Origin: an uncultured Pelagibacteraceae bacterium
GTDB taxonomy: Bacteria; Pseudomonadota; Alphaproteobacteria; Pelagibacterales; Pelagibacteraceae
DNA: 64,000 nt
Assembly: GCA_902521675.1 (NCBI GenBank)
Contig: CABYSP010000002.1
Span: 1 to 64,000, forward strand
Direction: 5' to 3'
A program made the translations under genes and the position numbers. Positions 50,987-62,553 of this stretch are shown one piece after another (position 1 is the stretch's first letter; every line of letters begins with the position of its first letter). The notes under the pieces were generated by a model, which ran no database searches, had not been told where the DNA came from, and worked only from the letters and a program-made list of their open reading frames with translations.

Positions 50987-52156
50987 CTATTTAGAAAAAA
51001 CATTAATTTTATCAGTTTTTTCCCATGAAAATGAACCATTTTCTTCAGGTGCTCTCCCAAAATGGCCGTAAGCAGATGTTTTTTCATAAATTGGTTTATT
51101 TAAATTTAACATTTCTCTAATACCTCTAGGGCTCAAATCAAAATTTTCTTTAATCTTTTCTACAACAAATTTATTTTTATCTAGATCGTTATCAAATAAA
51201 TCCACATAAATAGACAATGGTTTTGATACACCAATCGCATAAGCTAATTGAATTAAACATTTGTCTGCAATTTTTGAACCAACTACGTTCTTTGCTATAA
51301 ACCTTGCAGCGTAAGCTGCTGACCTATCAACTTTAGTTGGATCTTTTCCGGAAAAAGCACCACCACCATGAGGTGCAGCTCCACCATAAGTATCAACAAT
51401 AATTTTTCTACCAGTCAAACCACAATCTCCATCAGGACCACCAATCACAAAATTACCTGTTGGATTTACATAAAACTCATCTTCATTGAAACCATTAAGA
51501 AAATTCTCAGGAATAGATTTTAACATATAAGGTCTTAATAAATCTCTTACTTGAGCTTGATTAACATCAGCTGAATGTTGTGAAGATATTACCACTGATT
51601 TAACTTTTGAAGGTTTTCCTTCAACATATTCAAATGTTACTTGGCTTTTTGAGTCTGGTTCAATATTTTTTAACTTTCCTGACTTTCTATCTTCCGCCAT
51701 CATTCTTAAAATTTTATGAGAATAATGAATTGGTGCTGGCATTAAAACATCTGTTTCATTACATGCGTATCCAAACATAATACCTTGATCTCCAGCTCCT
51801 TCATCTTTATTTCCTGATGAGTCCACTCCCATAGCAATATCAGCTGATTGTGAATGTAAATGACTTTCGATTTTTGTAGCTTCTTTCCAAGTAAATCCTT
51901 CTTGGTCATAACCAATATCTTTTATACAATTTCTTACTTTTTCAATTAATTCATCTTTTTTAATTTCTGGTCCTCTTACCTCTCCAGCTAAAACCACTTT
52001 ATTTGTCGTAGTTAGTGTTTCGCAAGCAACTCTAGAATATGGATCTTCAGAAATATAACTATCAACAACCATATCTGAAATCCTATCAGACACTTTATCT
52101 GGATGGCCTTCTGAAACTGACTCACTTGTGAAAAGATAATTTCTTAAATTACTCAT
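50987..52156 (-). CDS. metK: S-adenosylmethionine synthetase
   Basis: [41 protein letters not shown]. Confidence 0.97.
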   Translation of the reverse strand: MSNLRNYLFTSESVSEGHPDKVSDRISDMVVDSYISEDPYSRVACETLTTTNKVVLAGEVRGPEIKKDELIEKVRNCIKDIGYDQEGFTWKEATKIESHLHSQSADIAMGVDSSGNKDEGAGDQGIMFGYACNETDVLMPAPIHYSHKILRMMAEDRKSGKLKNIEPDSKSQVTFEYVEGKPSKVKSVVISSQHSADVNQAQVRDLLRPYMLKSIPENFLNGFNEDEFYVNPTGNFVIGGPDGDCGLTGRKIIVDTYGGAAPHGGGAFSGKDPTKVDRSAAYAARFIAKNVVGSKIADKCLIQLAYAIGVSKPLSIYVDLFDNDLDKNKFVVEKIKENFDLSPRGIREMLNLNKPIYEKTSAYGHFGRAPEENGSFSWEKTDKINVFSK

Positions 52157-53693
52157 TTCTAAGTTTCTTAAATGAAAATATTAAAAAAATATACAATAAA
52201 ATTACAAATCCAAAAATTTTATTTCCAAATTTTGCAAATAGGGTTGGCTCTATTTTTCTTGTCTCACTTAAATCTATGTAACCTGATTTATTTATATCAA
52301 CTTTTTGCTCTATAACTCCAAGTGGATTAATAATTGCTGATGTACCATTATTTGCTGATCTTAAAACATATTTTCCACTCTCTATCGCTCTAAAAATACT
52401 ATGAGTTAAATGTTGCTCTGGTCCAATTGATTTACCAAACCAACCATCTTCAGAAATATTTACAATATAATCAAACTTGCTGTTTGAGAAAATTTTGCCA
52501 GAGTAAATTATCTCATAACAAATGAGAGGTAATATTTTCACTGATAAATTACTATATTTCAGATCAATTATGTTTCTTTCTGCACCTTTTGAATATGATT
52601 GGTACTCATTAGTAATTGTTTTTAAACCAATACTTTTTAATATTTTTTCAAAAGGTAAAAATTCGCCAAAAGGAACAAGATTAATTTTCTTATATGAATT
52701 GATTATATTTAGATTGTGATCATAAATAGATAATGAATTAAAATGTTTGATAGTTTTATTATCATCTTCTTTGCTATTAATTCCTATTGCTAACAAATGA
52801 TTTTCATTGAATTCATTTTCAAACAACCATTTGTATTCTTTTAGTTGATCTTGTGAAATACCTGGAATTATACCTTCTGGCCAAATAAAAATTATTTTTT
52901 CATTTTTTTTAGTTGAGCTGATTTCAATTAGCTCTTCTATTGCTGTTATAGGGTCAATATTATTATAAAATCTATCTATGCCTATATTTGAACTTAAAAT
53001 TCTTATTTTATAATCAAGCTTTTTTAATTGTTGATTATTAAATTTTTCTAAATTTTGTGAACCAAGTATATAAAATGACATCGTTGTAACAAGAAATGCA
53101 ATACAAATACTAATATCTTTTTTATTTTCTCTTAAAATGAATATTGATGGGCTTGTGAATAATGAAATACAGAAAAGATTAAAGCTATAAGTGCCTATGA
53201 TTGATGTGATGTTTAAAATTTCTATTTGATTATAGAAACTATAAGCAATTAAATTCCAAGGAAAACCAGTGAGTATTGATCCTCTTAGAAATTCTACTAT
53301 TCCAAATATTAAAGAAAAGAGAAAAAATGAACTCAAATTTTCTTTTGGTTTTAAAACTACAAATAAGTAAGCGACTAAAGCGTAAAATAAAGCCAGTAAA
53401 CCAGGTATTAAAACTATTGTTAAAGGTATTAAAAATTTTAAATTTTGATCAAAGGTTAATGATATTGATATCCAATATAAATTACTTACAAAATAACCAA
53501 ACCCGAATAACCATCCATAAAGAAAAAATATTTTTTTATTTTTATAAAACTCAATTTTCTTTACTAAAAATATATAGAATAAACTGAAAGTTAAAAAATT
53601 AATTACAACATAATTAAAGGGAGGTAAACTTAAGGAAGTAAGAGCCCCTAATAAAATTAAATAAATTAATTCAATATAAAATTTATTTTTCAA
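52149..53693 (-). CDS. lnt: Apolipoprotein N-acyltransferase
   Basis: N-terminal TM bundle plus nitrilase domain ([26 protein letters not shown]). Confidence 0.93.
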   Translation of the reverse strand: MKNKFYIELIYLILLGALTSLSLPPFNYVVINFLTFSLFYIFLVKKIEFYKNKKIFFLYGWLFGFGYFVSNLYWISISLTFDQNLKFLIPLTIVLIPGLLALFYALVAYLFVVLKPKENLSSFFLFSLIFGIVEFLRGSILTGFPWNLIAYSFYNQIEILNITSIIGTYSFNLFCISLFTSPSIFILRENKKDISICIAFLVTTMSFYILGSQNLEKFNNQQLKKLDYKIRILSSNIGIDRFYNNIDPITAIEELIEISSTKKNEKIIFIWPEGIIPGISQDQLKEYKWLFENEFNENHLLAIGINSKEDDNKTIKHFNSLSIYDHNLNIINSYKKINLVPFGEFLPFEKILKSIGLKTITNEYQSYSKGAERNIIDLKYSNLSVKILPLICYEIIYSGKIFSNSKFDYIVNISEDGWFGKSIGPEQHLTHSIFRAIESGKYVLRSANNGTSAIINPLGVIEQKVDINKSGYIDLSETRKIEPTLFAKFGNKIFGFVILLYIFLIFSFKKLRNE

Positions 53694-53694
53694 T

Positions 53695-54156
53695 TTAATT
53701 TATTTTTGATTGCACAGATTTATATAATAGATTTTCCTCTTTTAACATTTTCGAATAGTCTTTATTTTTTTTATGATCAAATCCTAAAAGATGAAGAAAA
53801 CCATGTATGAATATTTTAGTAACTTTTTCTTTAAATGATTTTAAATCTTGTGATCTTGGTTTGTCTAGATAATTATAGCTGATGATGATGTCTCCAAGAT
53901 AAGTATTATTTGAAATTTTTAAATTTTTATTTAATGGAAAAGATAAAATATCGGTAGATTTATTTTTTTTTCTAAAAATCTTATTTAAATTTTTTATATT
54001 CTTATTGTTTGAAAGTAATAATGTGAAAGTTACCTTTTTATTTAAAAATTTATATTTTTTTGGAAAAGCTTTACATATTTTTTTAAAAAAAATATCCTTG
54101 TTTTTTAGCCTTTTTGACCAAGCCTTCTCCTCAGAGAAGACATTAATATTAATCAT
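53695..54156 (-). CDS. ybeY: Endoribonuclease YbeY
   Basis: IHGFLHLLGFDHKK. Confidence 0.94.
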   Translation of the reverse strand: MININVFSEEKAWSKRLKNKDIFFKKICKAFPKKYKFLNKKVTFTLLLSNNKNIKNLNKIFRKKNKSTDILSFPLNKNLKISNNTYLGDIIISYNYLDKPRSQDLKSFKEKVTKIFIHGFLHLLGFDHKKNKDYSKMLKEENLLYKSVQSKIN

Positions 54157-55144
54157 TATTTGAGTATGCTTTTACTATTTTAGAAACTAGTGGATGTCTT
54201 ACTACATCGGAGTGATCAAAATCAACTATGGATATTTCCTTTAAATGTCCAAGTAACTCTTTTGATCGGACTAATCCTGACATACTTTTATTTGGTAAAT
54301 CAATTTGAGAAGGATCTCCATTGACTACTATTTTTGAATTTTCTCCAATACGTGTTAGAAACATTTTAATTTGAGTATCTGTAGCATTTTGTGCCTCGTC
54401 TAAAATTGCAAAGGAATTTTTAAGAGTTCTGCCTCTCATAAAAGCTAAAGGTGCAATCTCTATATCTCCAATCTCAATCATTCTTTGTATTTTTTCAAAG
54501 TCAAAGAGATCATATAAAGAATCATACAAGGGTCTAAGATAAGGATCTACTTTTTCCTTCATATCACCAGGTAAAAATCCTAAACGCTCACCTGCTTCTA
54601 CAGCGGGTCTTGAAAGAATAATTCTCTCAATCTTTTTTTCTAAAAGCATTGTTAAACCTACAGCAACTGCCAAAAAAGTTTTTCCTGTTCCTGCTGGTCC
54701 GGCTGAAATTACAATATCACTCTCCCTCAAAGCTCTCACATAACTTTTTTGTTTTTCAGATCTAGGAATTATAGATTTCTTGGGAGTTTTGATAATGTCT
54801 GTGATATTATTATTTTTTACTTTTTCATTAATCATAAAATTATCAACTGATGAAATTATATCTTTATTCTCTATACTTCCATTATTAATAAACTGATTTG
54901 CCAAAAACTGAATAGCGTTTTTAATCTTTTCATTCTTTTCAGGTGTTGATTTTATTAAAATTGAATTTCCCCTTGAATATAAGCTACAACTTGTGATTTT
55001 TTCCAATTCTTGTAAATTTTTATTAAATTCCCCAACAACACCCATTAACAAGTTGTTGTCATGAAATATAACACTTAGAGAATTGTTGTCTGAATAAACA
55101 AATTTTAAAGACTGATCGATATTTTTTTTTGTTATTTCGCTCAA
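54149..55144 (-). CDS. phoH: PhoH-like ATPase
   Basis: SAGPAGTGKTFLAVA, RPAVEAGERLGFLPGD, ILDEAQNAT. Confidence 0.95.
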   Translation of the reverse strand: MSEITKKNIDQSLKFVYSDNNSLSVIFHDNNLLMGVVGEFNKNLQELEKITSCSLYSRGNSILIKSTPEKNEKIKNAIQFLANQFINNGSIENKDIISSVDNFMINEKVKNNNITDIIKTPKKSIIPRSEKQKSYVRALRESDIVISAGPAGTGKTFLAVAVGLTMLLEKKIERIILSRPAVEAGERLGFLPGDMKEKVDPYLRPLYDSLYDLFDFEKIQRMIEIGDIEIAPLAFMRGRTLKNSFAILDEAQNATDTQIKMFLTRIGENSKIVVNGDPSQIDLPNKSMSGLVRSKELLGHLKEISIVDFDHSDVVRHPLVSKIVKAYSNND

Positions 55145-55147
55145 ATT

Positions 55148-56476
55148 CTATGCAACCTTCTTGTCTGAATTAGTTATAGCTTCACCGAATAAAGTATTTC
55201 TATTGCTATCTTTAATTCTCACTTGAACTATTTTTCCAATATCGTTCTTTTTACCATTAAAAATTACAGATGTCATATACTCAGATCTACCAAAAGCTTT
55301 ATTTTTATCTTCGGTTAAATTTTCAACCAATACATCAATAACTTTACCCTCCAATGATTTATTCATTCCTATTTGATTTTCGAATAAAATATTCTGAATT
55401 TTTTCTAATCTTTCAATAGAAATTTTTTTTTCGATTAATTCTAAATTTTCAGCTACTGTTCCAGGTCTTGGACTAAAGATAAATGAGTAAGAGTTTATAA
55501 ATTTAATCCTTTCAATTAATCTTATAGTATCCTTAAAATCCTGATCTTCTTCGCCAGGATAACCTATAATAAAATCACTTGAAAATTCTATATTTGGATT
55601 AATTTCTTTTAATTTATCAAAAGTGCTTAAATATTCCTCAATGCTATGTTTTCTATTCATTGATGCTAAAATTTTATTAGATCCACTTTGAACAGGTAAA
55701 TGTACAAGTGGCATTAACTTTTTAGAAGTTTTATACGCTTCAATCAAATCCTCTGTCATATCTTTTGGGTGAGATGTTGTATATCTAACTCTCTTAATTT
55801 CGGATAATTTTTCAATATTTAAAATCAAATCAGATAGTCTGTATCTGTCATTATCATAAGCATTTACATTTTGACCAAGTAAAATTATTTCTCTTGCACC
55901 ATTATCAGCTAAATATTTTGCTTCATCTAAAATTTGATTAAATGGACGGGAATATTCTGGTCCTCTTGTATATGGGACTACACAAAAATGACAAAACTTA
56001 TCGCACCCTTCCTGAATAGTTAAGAAGGATGAAACTTTTCCAGCTTCATTTTTTATTTTACTTAAATATTTAAATTTAGAAACTGCATCAAACTCTGTCT
56101 CTTCTATTTTTTTATTTTTTTTAGTATAATTTAAAATTGTATCATTAATTTTATGATAAGCTTGAGGACCAATAACCAAATCTATATAAGGTTCTCTTTT
56201 AAGCATTTCCTGATTTTCTGCTTGAGCTACACAACCTGCAATAATTACCAATGGCTTTTTTTTAGATCTAAAAATTTTTTTTACTCTACCTATTTCTGAG
56301 TAAACTTTTTCTTTTGCTTTGTCTCTAATGTGGCATGTATTTAAGAGATAACAATTTGCTTCTTCATATTTTTCTGTTTTTTCATAACCAATTTTTTTAA
56401 CTGAATCATATATTCTATTTGTGTCATACTCATTCATTTGACATCCAAAAGTTTTGATAAATATTTTCTGATTCAT
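55148..56476 (-). CDS. miaB: tRNA-2-methylthio-N6-dimethylallyladenosine synthase
   Basis: TFGCQMNEYDT, CDKFCHFCVVPYTRG; start MNQKIFIKTF preferred. Confidence 0.96.
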   Translation of the reverse strand: MNQKIFIKTFGCQMNEYDTNRIYDSVKKIGYEKTEKYEEANCYLLNTCHIRDKAKEKVYSEIGRVKKIFRSKKKPLVIIAGCVAQAENQEMLKREPYIDLVIGPQAYHKINDTILNYTKKNKKIEETEFDAVSKFKYLSKIKNEAGKVSSFLTIQEGCDKFCHFCVVPYTRGPEYSRPFNQILDEAKYLADNGAREIILLGQNVNAYDNDRYRLSDLILNIEKLSEIKRVRYTTSHPKDMTEDLIEAYKTSKKLMPLVHLPVQSGSNKILASMNRKHSIEEYLSTFDKLKEINPNIEFSSDFIIGYPGEEDQDFKDTIRLIERIKFINSYSFIFSPRPGTVAENLELIEKKISIERLEKIQNILFENQIGMNKSLEGKVIDVLVENLTEDKNKAFGRSEYMTSVIFNGKKNDIGKIVQVRIKDSNRNTLFGEAITNSDKKVA

Positions 56477-56477
56477 A

Positions 56478-56891
56478 TTATTGGGATTTTTTCTTAACCC
56501 CATATAATTCTAATTTATGGTCTACTAGAGTATATCCATATTTCTCTGCAACTTTTTTTTGAAGCTTTTCAATTTCTTCATCTACAAATTCGATAATTTC
56601 GCCAGTTTTCACATCAATTAAATGGTCATGATGACCTTCATTTAATTCCTCATATCTAGCTTTTCCACCTTTAAACTCGTGCTTTGTTAAAATTCCTGTC
56701 TCTTCAAATAATTTCACTGTTCTATAAACAGTTGCAATACTTATTTTTGAATCAATTTTAGACACTCTATTATAAAGCTCATCTACGTCCGGATGATCAG
56801 AAGACTCGGACATTACTTGTGCAATTACTCTTCTTTGATCGGTTAATTTAACCCCTTTTGCTATACATTTTTGTTCTATTGTTTCTGACAT
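56478..56891 (-). CDS. fur: Fur-family transcriptional regulator
   Basis: KLTDQRRVIAQVM, ISIATVYRTVKLFEETGI, HHDHLIDVKTGEIIEF; usual position before miaB. Confidence 0.93.
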   Translation of the reverse strand: MSETIEQKCIAKGVKLTDQRRVIAQVMSESSDHPDVDELYNRVSKIDSKISIATVYRTVKLFEETGILTKHEFKGGKARYEELNEGHHDHLIDVKTGEIIEFVDEEIEKLQKKVAEKYGYTLVDHKLELYGVKKKSQ

Positions 56892-56900
56892 AAAATAATT

Positions 56901-57287
56901 TTAACTTAAATAAATAGGGTTAATCAAATTTTTTTTAATATTAAATTTATCGCACAAATCAGGGATATTTTCGTATTTTATGTCTTTTTCACCTTTAAAA
57001 TCTTGAATGCTATAACAATAATAATCAATATTATTAGTTAAATTAAATGCTTTAACTATAGATAACGAATTTCGAATTCCCGCAAAACTTCCAGGTCCTC
57101 TATTTAAATAAATTGTAGTAATATCTTTCAAGTTTAATTGATGGGACTTTAAAAAATCATTAATAATCAAAGTTAATTTTTCATAATTAATTTTAGTATT
57201 CTCTTTGGTAATATTATAAATATCATTACTAGTAATGATCATTAAAAAAATTTTTTCACTGGCTACATCAATTATCAGTTTATTCAT
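56901..57287 (-). CDS. tsaB: Short TsaB-like t6A biosynthesis protein
   Basis: MNKLIIDVASEK start and NRGPGSFAGIRNSLSIVKAF motif; about 128 aa, much shorter than typical TsaB. Confidence 0.8.
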   Translation of the reverse strand: MNKLIIDVASEKIFLMIITSNDIYNITKENTKINYEKLTLIINDFLKSHQLNLKDITTIYLNRGPGSFAGIRNSLSIVKAFNLTNNIDYYCYSIQDFKGEKDIKYENIPDLCDKFNIKKNLINPIYLS

Positions 57288-58296
57288 AATTATTTTATTT
57301 TCTAATACCAGTTCTAAATCAGATGAAAATAATATCAAATACTATTCCAATGATGAAGGAATTCTATCAATTATGTATCATCGTTTTAATGAGAATAAGT
57401 ACCCTTCTACCAATATTAAAATGGATATATTTGAGGAACATATAAATATTATTAAGAACTCAGATTTTAGTTTTCATAATCCAAATAATTTTGATGAACA
57501 GTTTAAAAAACCAAAACAAAAAAAAGAAATTCTTATAACTATAGATGATGCTTTTGAATCTTTTTATACTGAAGCATGGCCTTATCTAAAAGAAAATAAA
57601 ATTCCGTTTATTTTATTTGTTTCAACTGAACCAGTGGGAAAAAGAGGTTATATGACTTGGGAGCAAATTAAAGAGGTTGAGGGTAAAGAATTTGCAAATA
57701 TAGGACATCATTCTCATACTCATGAATATCTCATAGATGTAAGTAATGAAGAGTTTATCTTAGATATTGAAACAGCTAATAAAATTTTCCTAAGAGAGCT
57801 TGGTTATGTACCTAGTCTATTTTCATATCCATTTGGTGAGTACTCTAAATTTATGAAAAATTATATATCTAGAAATTTCAAATATGCTTTTGGTCAACAT
57901 TCTGGTGTAATTGATTTAAATAAAGACAAATTTGAATTACCTAGATTTCCAATTAATGAAAAATACGGAGAGTTAAAAAGATTTAAATCAATAATAAATT
58001 ATTTCCCACTTGAGTATAAAAGAATACTTCCTGAGGAAAAACAATTATTCAAAAATACAAACCCTCCAAATTTTAAAGTTGAATTTTTCAAGGAGCAAAA
58101 AAATTTATCTAATATTAATTGTTATTCTAATGAGGGAGATGTATGGGAGAAATCAAAAACAAACTTTGTTAACAACACTTTAACAATTGAATTTAGAGAA
58201 CCATTCAAACCAAGAAGAGGTCGAATTAATTGTTCTCTGAATGATAATGGAAAATGGAGATGGTTTGGTGTTCAATTTCCTATAAAAAGTAAATGA
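57235..58296 (+). CDS. Secreted polysaccharide deacetylase family protein
   Basis: Signal peptide; MYHRF, ITIDDAFESFY, HSHTHEYL, FSYPFGEYS (NodB homology). Confidence 0.9.
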   Translation: MIIKKIFSLATSIISLFIIILFSNTSSKSDENNIKYYSNDEGILSIMYHRFNENKYPSTNIKMDIFEEHINIIKNSDFSFHNPNNFDEQFKKPKQKKEILITIDDAFESFYTEAWPYLKENKIPFILFVSTEPVGKRGYMTWEQIKEVEGKEFANIGHHSHTHEYLIDVSNEEFILDIETANKIFLRELGYVPSLFSYPFGEYSKFMKNYISRNFKYAFGQHSGVIDLNKDKFELPRFPINEKYGELKRFKSIINYFPLEYKRILPEEKQLFKNTNPPNFKVEFFKEQKNLSNINCYSNEGDVWEKSKTNFVNNTLTIEFREPFKPRRGRINCSLNDNGKWRWFGVQFPIKSK

Positions 58297-58299
58297 AAA

Positions 58300-59364
58300 T
58301 TAAATTAAACTTTCTAAATCTTTACTTGAAGGCAGCAATCTCGCCTCATCAAAATCTTTTAAGTTATTCTGTTTAATAATTTTTTCTAAAACCTCTATAT
58401 ATTTGCTTCCTGTTTCCGCGTATTTATCTAAATGTTTAGCTAAGATTATACTATCTAAGGCTTTATTTTGATTTCTAAGGTTTGTTCTAGCTTTTCTCAA
58501 ATTCTTGTATGAGGAATGAGTATTTAAATTTCTCAAATATGCTCTTACAGAAAGCTGTAAACTATTAAATTTCATAACTTTATGTTCTTTACCTTCGTCT
58601 GCGTTTTTAGGTTTTAAACCTTCTCCTGACCATGTCCATTGGCCAAATAAAGCATTTCCCTTTAATGCAAATCTTGAAGTACCCCAACCGGTTTCTTTAG
58701 CAGCTTGAGCAATTGCCAATGAAACTGGTATTTCATCCATTCTTACTTTCAAAGTAGATAAATCATTTTTTCTTACACCGTATTGTTTATATTTTTTTTC
58801 TAACCATTTTTTTTCAATATCAGTATTGCCATTTTTATTTAAAATTGTGAATAATCTTTTTCTGTCAACTCTAATTTTATTGTTTTCCTTAACTATTAAA
58901 GGAAGAACAATTTTTATAAAGATATCTTTTCTTTTTTTACTATTTCCAATATTTTTAATTTCATTTGGTAAAAGACCAATATCTATTGGTTTTACTAATT
59001 TTGTATCTCTTACATCTTTTAAATTATAATTAACCTCTTGAAACAATGATTCAATCTCAGATGTTGTATATCTGACTAGATTAATTTCAGAATTATTTTC
59101 TTCTAAAATATCGTATAATAAATCTCTTTCATCAAGATCTGCTTTTGTATCTTCCTTAATTAATCTATCTCTACTTAGAGTGTTATTTAAAATATTTTTT
59201 GAATTATTTGTAAATTCTTTATTATTAAAATTTTTATCTGTAAAATTAATAATTATTGGTGCCACATAAAAAAAAGAAATTATAATAAAAGAACTTAAAA
59301 AAAATCGTGAAACTATATTTAAGCTTTTATTTTTTAAAAAACCTGATTTTTTATATTTTCTCAT
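58300..59364 (-). CDS. Bax-like glucosaminidase-domain protein
   Basis: LAIAQAAKETGWGTSRFALKGNALFGQWTW; N-terminal TM. Confidence 0.9.
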   Translation of the reverse strand: MRKYKKSGFLKNKSLNIVSRFFLSSFIIISFFYVAPIIINFTDKNFNNKEFTNNSKNILNNTLSRDRLIKEDTKADLDERDLLYDILEENNSEINLVRYTTSEIESLFQEVNYNLKDVRDTKLVKPIDIGLLPNEIKNIGNSKKRKDIFIKIVLPLIVKENNKIRVDRKRLFTILNKNGNTDIEKKWLEKKYKQYGVRKNDLSTLKVRMDEIPVSLAIAQAAKETGWGTSRFALKGNALFGQWTWSGEGLKPKNADEGKEHKVMKFNSLQLSVRAYLRNLNTHSSYKNLRKARTNLRNQNKALDSIILAKHLDKYAETGSKYIEVLEKIIKQNNLKDFDEARLLPSSKDLESLI

Positions 59365-59370
59365 AATTAA

Positions 59371-59913
59371 TTATTGTATAGCAACAACCTCTTTTACTTC
59401 TGGTAAATAATGACATAAAAGATTTTTAACACCTTGTTTTAAAGTCATTGTTGAACTAGGACAACCTGAACAACTGCCTTGTAATTGTACCTTAACAATT
59501 CCGTCCTTAAACTCTTTAAATTTTATATCTCCACCATCTCTAGCAACAGCAGGTCTTATTTTCTCCTCAAGAATTTTTACAATTTTTGACTCAATTTCAC
59601 TTAAATCTAAATCTTCCTCTTTTATATTTTCATCAATTACAAACTCTTTACCATCTGCATAAAAATCATTTATTAGAGAAATTACGATATGTTTTATTTC
59701 GTCCCACTTAATGTTTTCTTTCTTATTTACCGAAATAAAATCATGACCTAAAAAAATACCCTCAACACCGTTTATTGACAAAATATTTCTCACCAATTCA
59801 TTTTGCATATCTTCTTTATTTGTAATTTCATAAGGACCACTGTTTGAAACTTTCTTCCCAGGAAGAAATTTTAAAGAATTTGGATTTGGTGTTACTTCAA
59901 TTTGAACGAACAT
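59371..59913 (-). CDS. NifU/Nfu-family Fe-S scaffold protein
   Basis: TPNPNSLKFLPGKKV and GSCSGCPSSTMTLKQGV. Confidence 0.94.
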   Translation of the reverse strand: MFVQIEVTPNPNSLKFLPGKKVSNSGPYEITNKEDMQNELVRNILSINGVEGIFLGHDFISVNKKENIKWDEIKHIVISLINDFYADGKEFVIDENIKEEDLDLSEIESKIVKILEEKIRPAVARDGGDIKFKEFKDGIVKVQLQGSCSGCPSSTMTLKQGVKNLLCHYLPEVKEVVAIQ

Positions 59914-59965
59914 AAATTATATATAGTGAATATTTTAAAAATTAAAACTTGATAATAAATTTTTA

Positions 59966-60967
59966 TTAAAAACCTACTATTTCTTTAATTCTTTCAATCT
60001 TTTTAGATGCAATTAGATTGGCTTTTTCAACTCCATCTAGAAGAATTTTATCTAAATAACTTTTATCTCCTAAAAGTTTTTTTATCTCATTAGAAATAGG
60101 TTCAATTTTATTCACAAGTTCTTCTGTTAATTGTTCTTTAAAATCTGAAAAGTTTTTACCTGCAAAATTTTTTACTGAGTTTTCTAATGTAGAATTAGTT
60201 AAACTTGAATATATTCCTAAAAGATTTTTTGCTTCTAATCTTTCATCAAGCTCCTTTGAGTCTTGCGGCATAGGCAAAGGATCAGTTTTCGCTTTTTTGA
60301 TTTTGTTTATTATTTGATCTTTGTTATCTGTTAAATTTATTCTACTTAAATCTGATAACTCTGATTTACTCATTTTTTTTGATCCATCTTTTAAACTCAT
60401 TATTCTTGAAAATTCTTTTTGAATTAAAGGTTCAGGGACTTGAAGAAAATTTTCTACTTCAAAATCTTTATTAAATTTTTGAGCTATATCTCTACATAAT
60501 TCCAAATGTTGTTTTTGATCATCACCAACGGGAACATGGGTAGCATCGTATAAAAGAATATCGGCTGCCATTAAAACTGGATAAGAGTACAATCCTATGC
60601 TGGCTTTTTCTTTATCTTTTCCGGCTTTCTCCTTAAATTGAGTCATTCTATTCAACCAGCCCATTCTAGCAACACAGCTTAATATCCATGCTCCTTCCGA
60701 ATGAGCAGCTACTCTAGATTGATTAAAAATTATACTTTTTTTTGGATCTATCCCACTAGCTATAAAAGTTGCAACAGTTTCCCGGATATTATTTTTTAAT
60801 TCTTTAGGATCTTGCTTTACTGTAATGGCATGTAGATCAACTACACAAAAAATACATTTGTTATCTTTATCATTATTTAAATCTATAAAGTTTTTTATGG
60901 CACCTAAATAATTTCCAAGATGAAGATTGCCTGTAGGCTGAACACCAGAGAATATTTTTTTACCCAT
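59966..60967 (-). CDS. trpS: Tryptophanyl-tRNA synthetase
   Basis: [21 protein letters not shown]. Confidence 0.97.
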   Translation of the reverse strand: MGKKIFSGVQPTGNLHLGNYLGAIKNFIDLNNDKDNKCIFCVVDLHAITVKQDPKELKNNIRETVATFIASGIDPKKSIIFNQSRVAAHSEGAWILSCVARMGWLNRMTQFKEKAGKDKEKASIGLYSYPVLMAADILLYDATHVPVGDDQKQHLELCRDIAQKFNKDFEVENFLQVPEPLIQKEFSRIMSLKDGSKKMSKSELSDLSRINLTDNKDQIINKIKKAKTDPLPMPQDSKELDERLEAKNLLGIYSSLTNSTLENSVKNFAGKNFSDFKEQLTEELVNKIEPISNEIKKLLGDKSYLDKILLDGVEKANLIASKKIERIKEIVGF

Positions 60968-60971
60968 AAAA

Positions 60972-62501
60972 TTAATACTTTAATTTAATATCATTCATTT
61001 GAAAAGCTTTGATGAAATAACACACAATTAGATAAAACAATAATCCTAATATAACAGATAAAACTAAATAAAAAGATTTAATTGCTTGATTAAATGCTAA
61101 TTCGTTTTGAAAAAAATTTAACAAAAAGTTAAAAAATAAACCCATCATAATTGATGCAAAAGTTATTTTTATAAATTTAATAAAAAATATTTGATTAAAA
61201 TAAAATAATTGTCGATTTTTTAAAAATAAAAATAGCAATATTGAATTAAACCAAGATGAGATAGATGTAGCTATTGGAATTATTATAAAACCAATTTCAC
61301 TAAAATAATACAAACTAATAAAAATATTAACCAATACTGAAATCAAAGAAATGTAAAATGGAGTTTTAGTATCATGATTTGCAAAGAAAAAACTTGAAAA
61401 AACTTTTATCAAGGCAAAAGCAGGCAGACCTAATGCAAAATAATATAAAGCTAAACTTGAATTGCTCACCGAATTTTCATTGAAAGACCCATAGCCAAAT
61501 AAAGCTGAAATAATTTGTTCTGATCCTATGATTAAAGCTATAGTCGCTGGAAGACTTAGGAATAAACTTAATTCAAGAGCTTTATTTTGTATAAGCAAAA
61601 TCTTATTTTTTTTTCTAGATTGAACATGTTTTGAAAGCTGAGGGAGTATTACAACACCAATCGCAATACCAGCTATAGCTAGGTTAATTTGATAAATTCT
61701 ATCAGCATAATATAAATAAGAAACTGCGCTTGCTTGAAATGATGCAATGATTGTACCTACTAAAATATTAATTTGAGTAACTCCAGAGGAAAAGATACTT
61801 GGTAAAAGTTTTTTAAAAAAGAATTTAACTTTATTGCTTACTTTTAATTCAAAACTAAATTGAAGTGAGTAATATTTTGATACATATTTATATAAAAATA
61901 CTAATTGTAAAAAACCAGCAAAAGAAACACCATAAGATAAATAGTAAACCAGTTGATCACCTAAAGATTTAGAAAAAATCAAGACTAAAATTAAAACAAT
62001 ATTTAAAATTATTGGGGCTGCTGCTGCAACCGCAAACTTATTATGTGAATTTAAAATTGCAGAAAAAAAGGAGGCTAAACAAATAAAAAATAAAAAAGGA
62101 AAAGTAATTCTTGTTAAATTTATAGCTACATCCATTTTTTCTAAATCACCCACAAATCCTGGAGCAATAATTGAAACAAATGCAGGCATAAAAATTTCAA
62201 TTATTATAGTAAAAAATAACAACCCTAAAAAAAGAAGATTAAAAATATCGTTAGCAAATTTGTTGGATTGTTTTTTTCCCTTAGTTATTTCTGATGAATA
62301 ACTTGGAACGAACGCAGCATTAAAAGTGCCTTCTGCAAATAATCTTCTAAAAGTATTTGGGATTCTAAATGCTACAAAAAAGGCATCCGCCAACATCCCT
62401 GTTCCAAGAAAAATTGCAATTAAAATATCTCTTAAATAACCAAGCAATCTACTAATGATAGTATAAAAACCAAATGTACCTGTTGACTTAAGTAAGTTCA
62501 T
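60972..62501 (-). CDS. murJ: Lipid II flippase MurJ/MviN
   Basis: [34 protein letters not shown]. Confidence 0.95.
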   Translation of the reverse strand: MNLLKSTGTFGFYTIISRLLGYLRDILIAIFLGTGMLADAFFVAFRIPNTFRRLFAEGTFNAAFVPSYSSEITKGKKQSNKFANDIFNLLFLGLLFFTIIIEIFMPAFVSIIAPGFVGDLEKMDVAINLTRITFPFLFFICLASFFSAILNSHNKFAVAAAAPIILNIVLILVLIFSKSLGDQLVYYLSYGVSFAGFLQLVFLYKYVSKYYSLQFSFELKVSNKVKFFFKKLLPSIFSSGVTQINILVGTIIASFQASAVSYLYYADRIYQINLAIAGIAIGVVILPQLSKHVQSRKKNKILLIQNKALELSLFLSLPATIALIIGSEQIISALFGYGSFNENSVSNSSLALYYFALGLPAFALIKVFSSFFFANHDTKTPFYISLISVLVNIFISLYYFSEIGFIIIPIATSISSWFNSILLFLFLKNRQLFYFNQIFFIKFIKITFASIMMGLFFNFLLNFFQNELAFNQAIKSFYLVLSVILGLLFYLIVCYFIKAFQMNDIKLKY

Positions 62502-62553
62502 AAATCATATTAGTCTTAATTTTACCCCAATTGTACACTTATTGTTATCGGAA

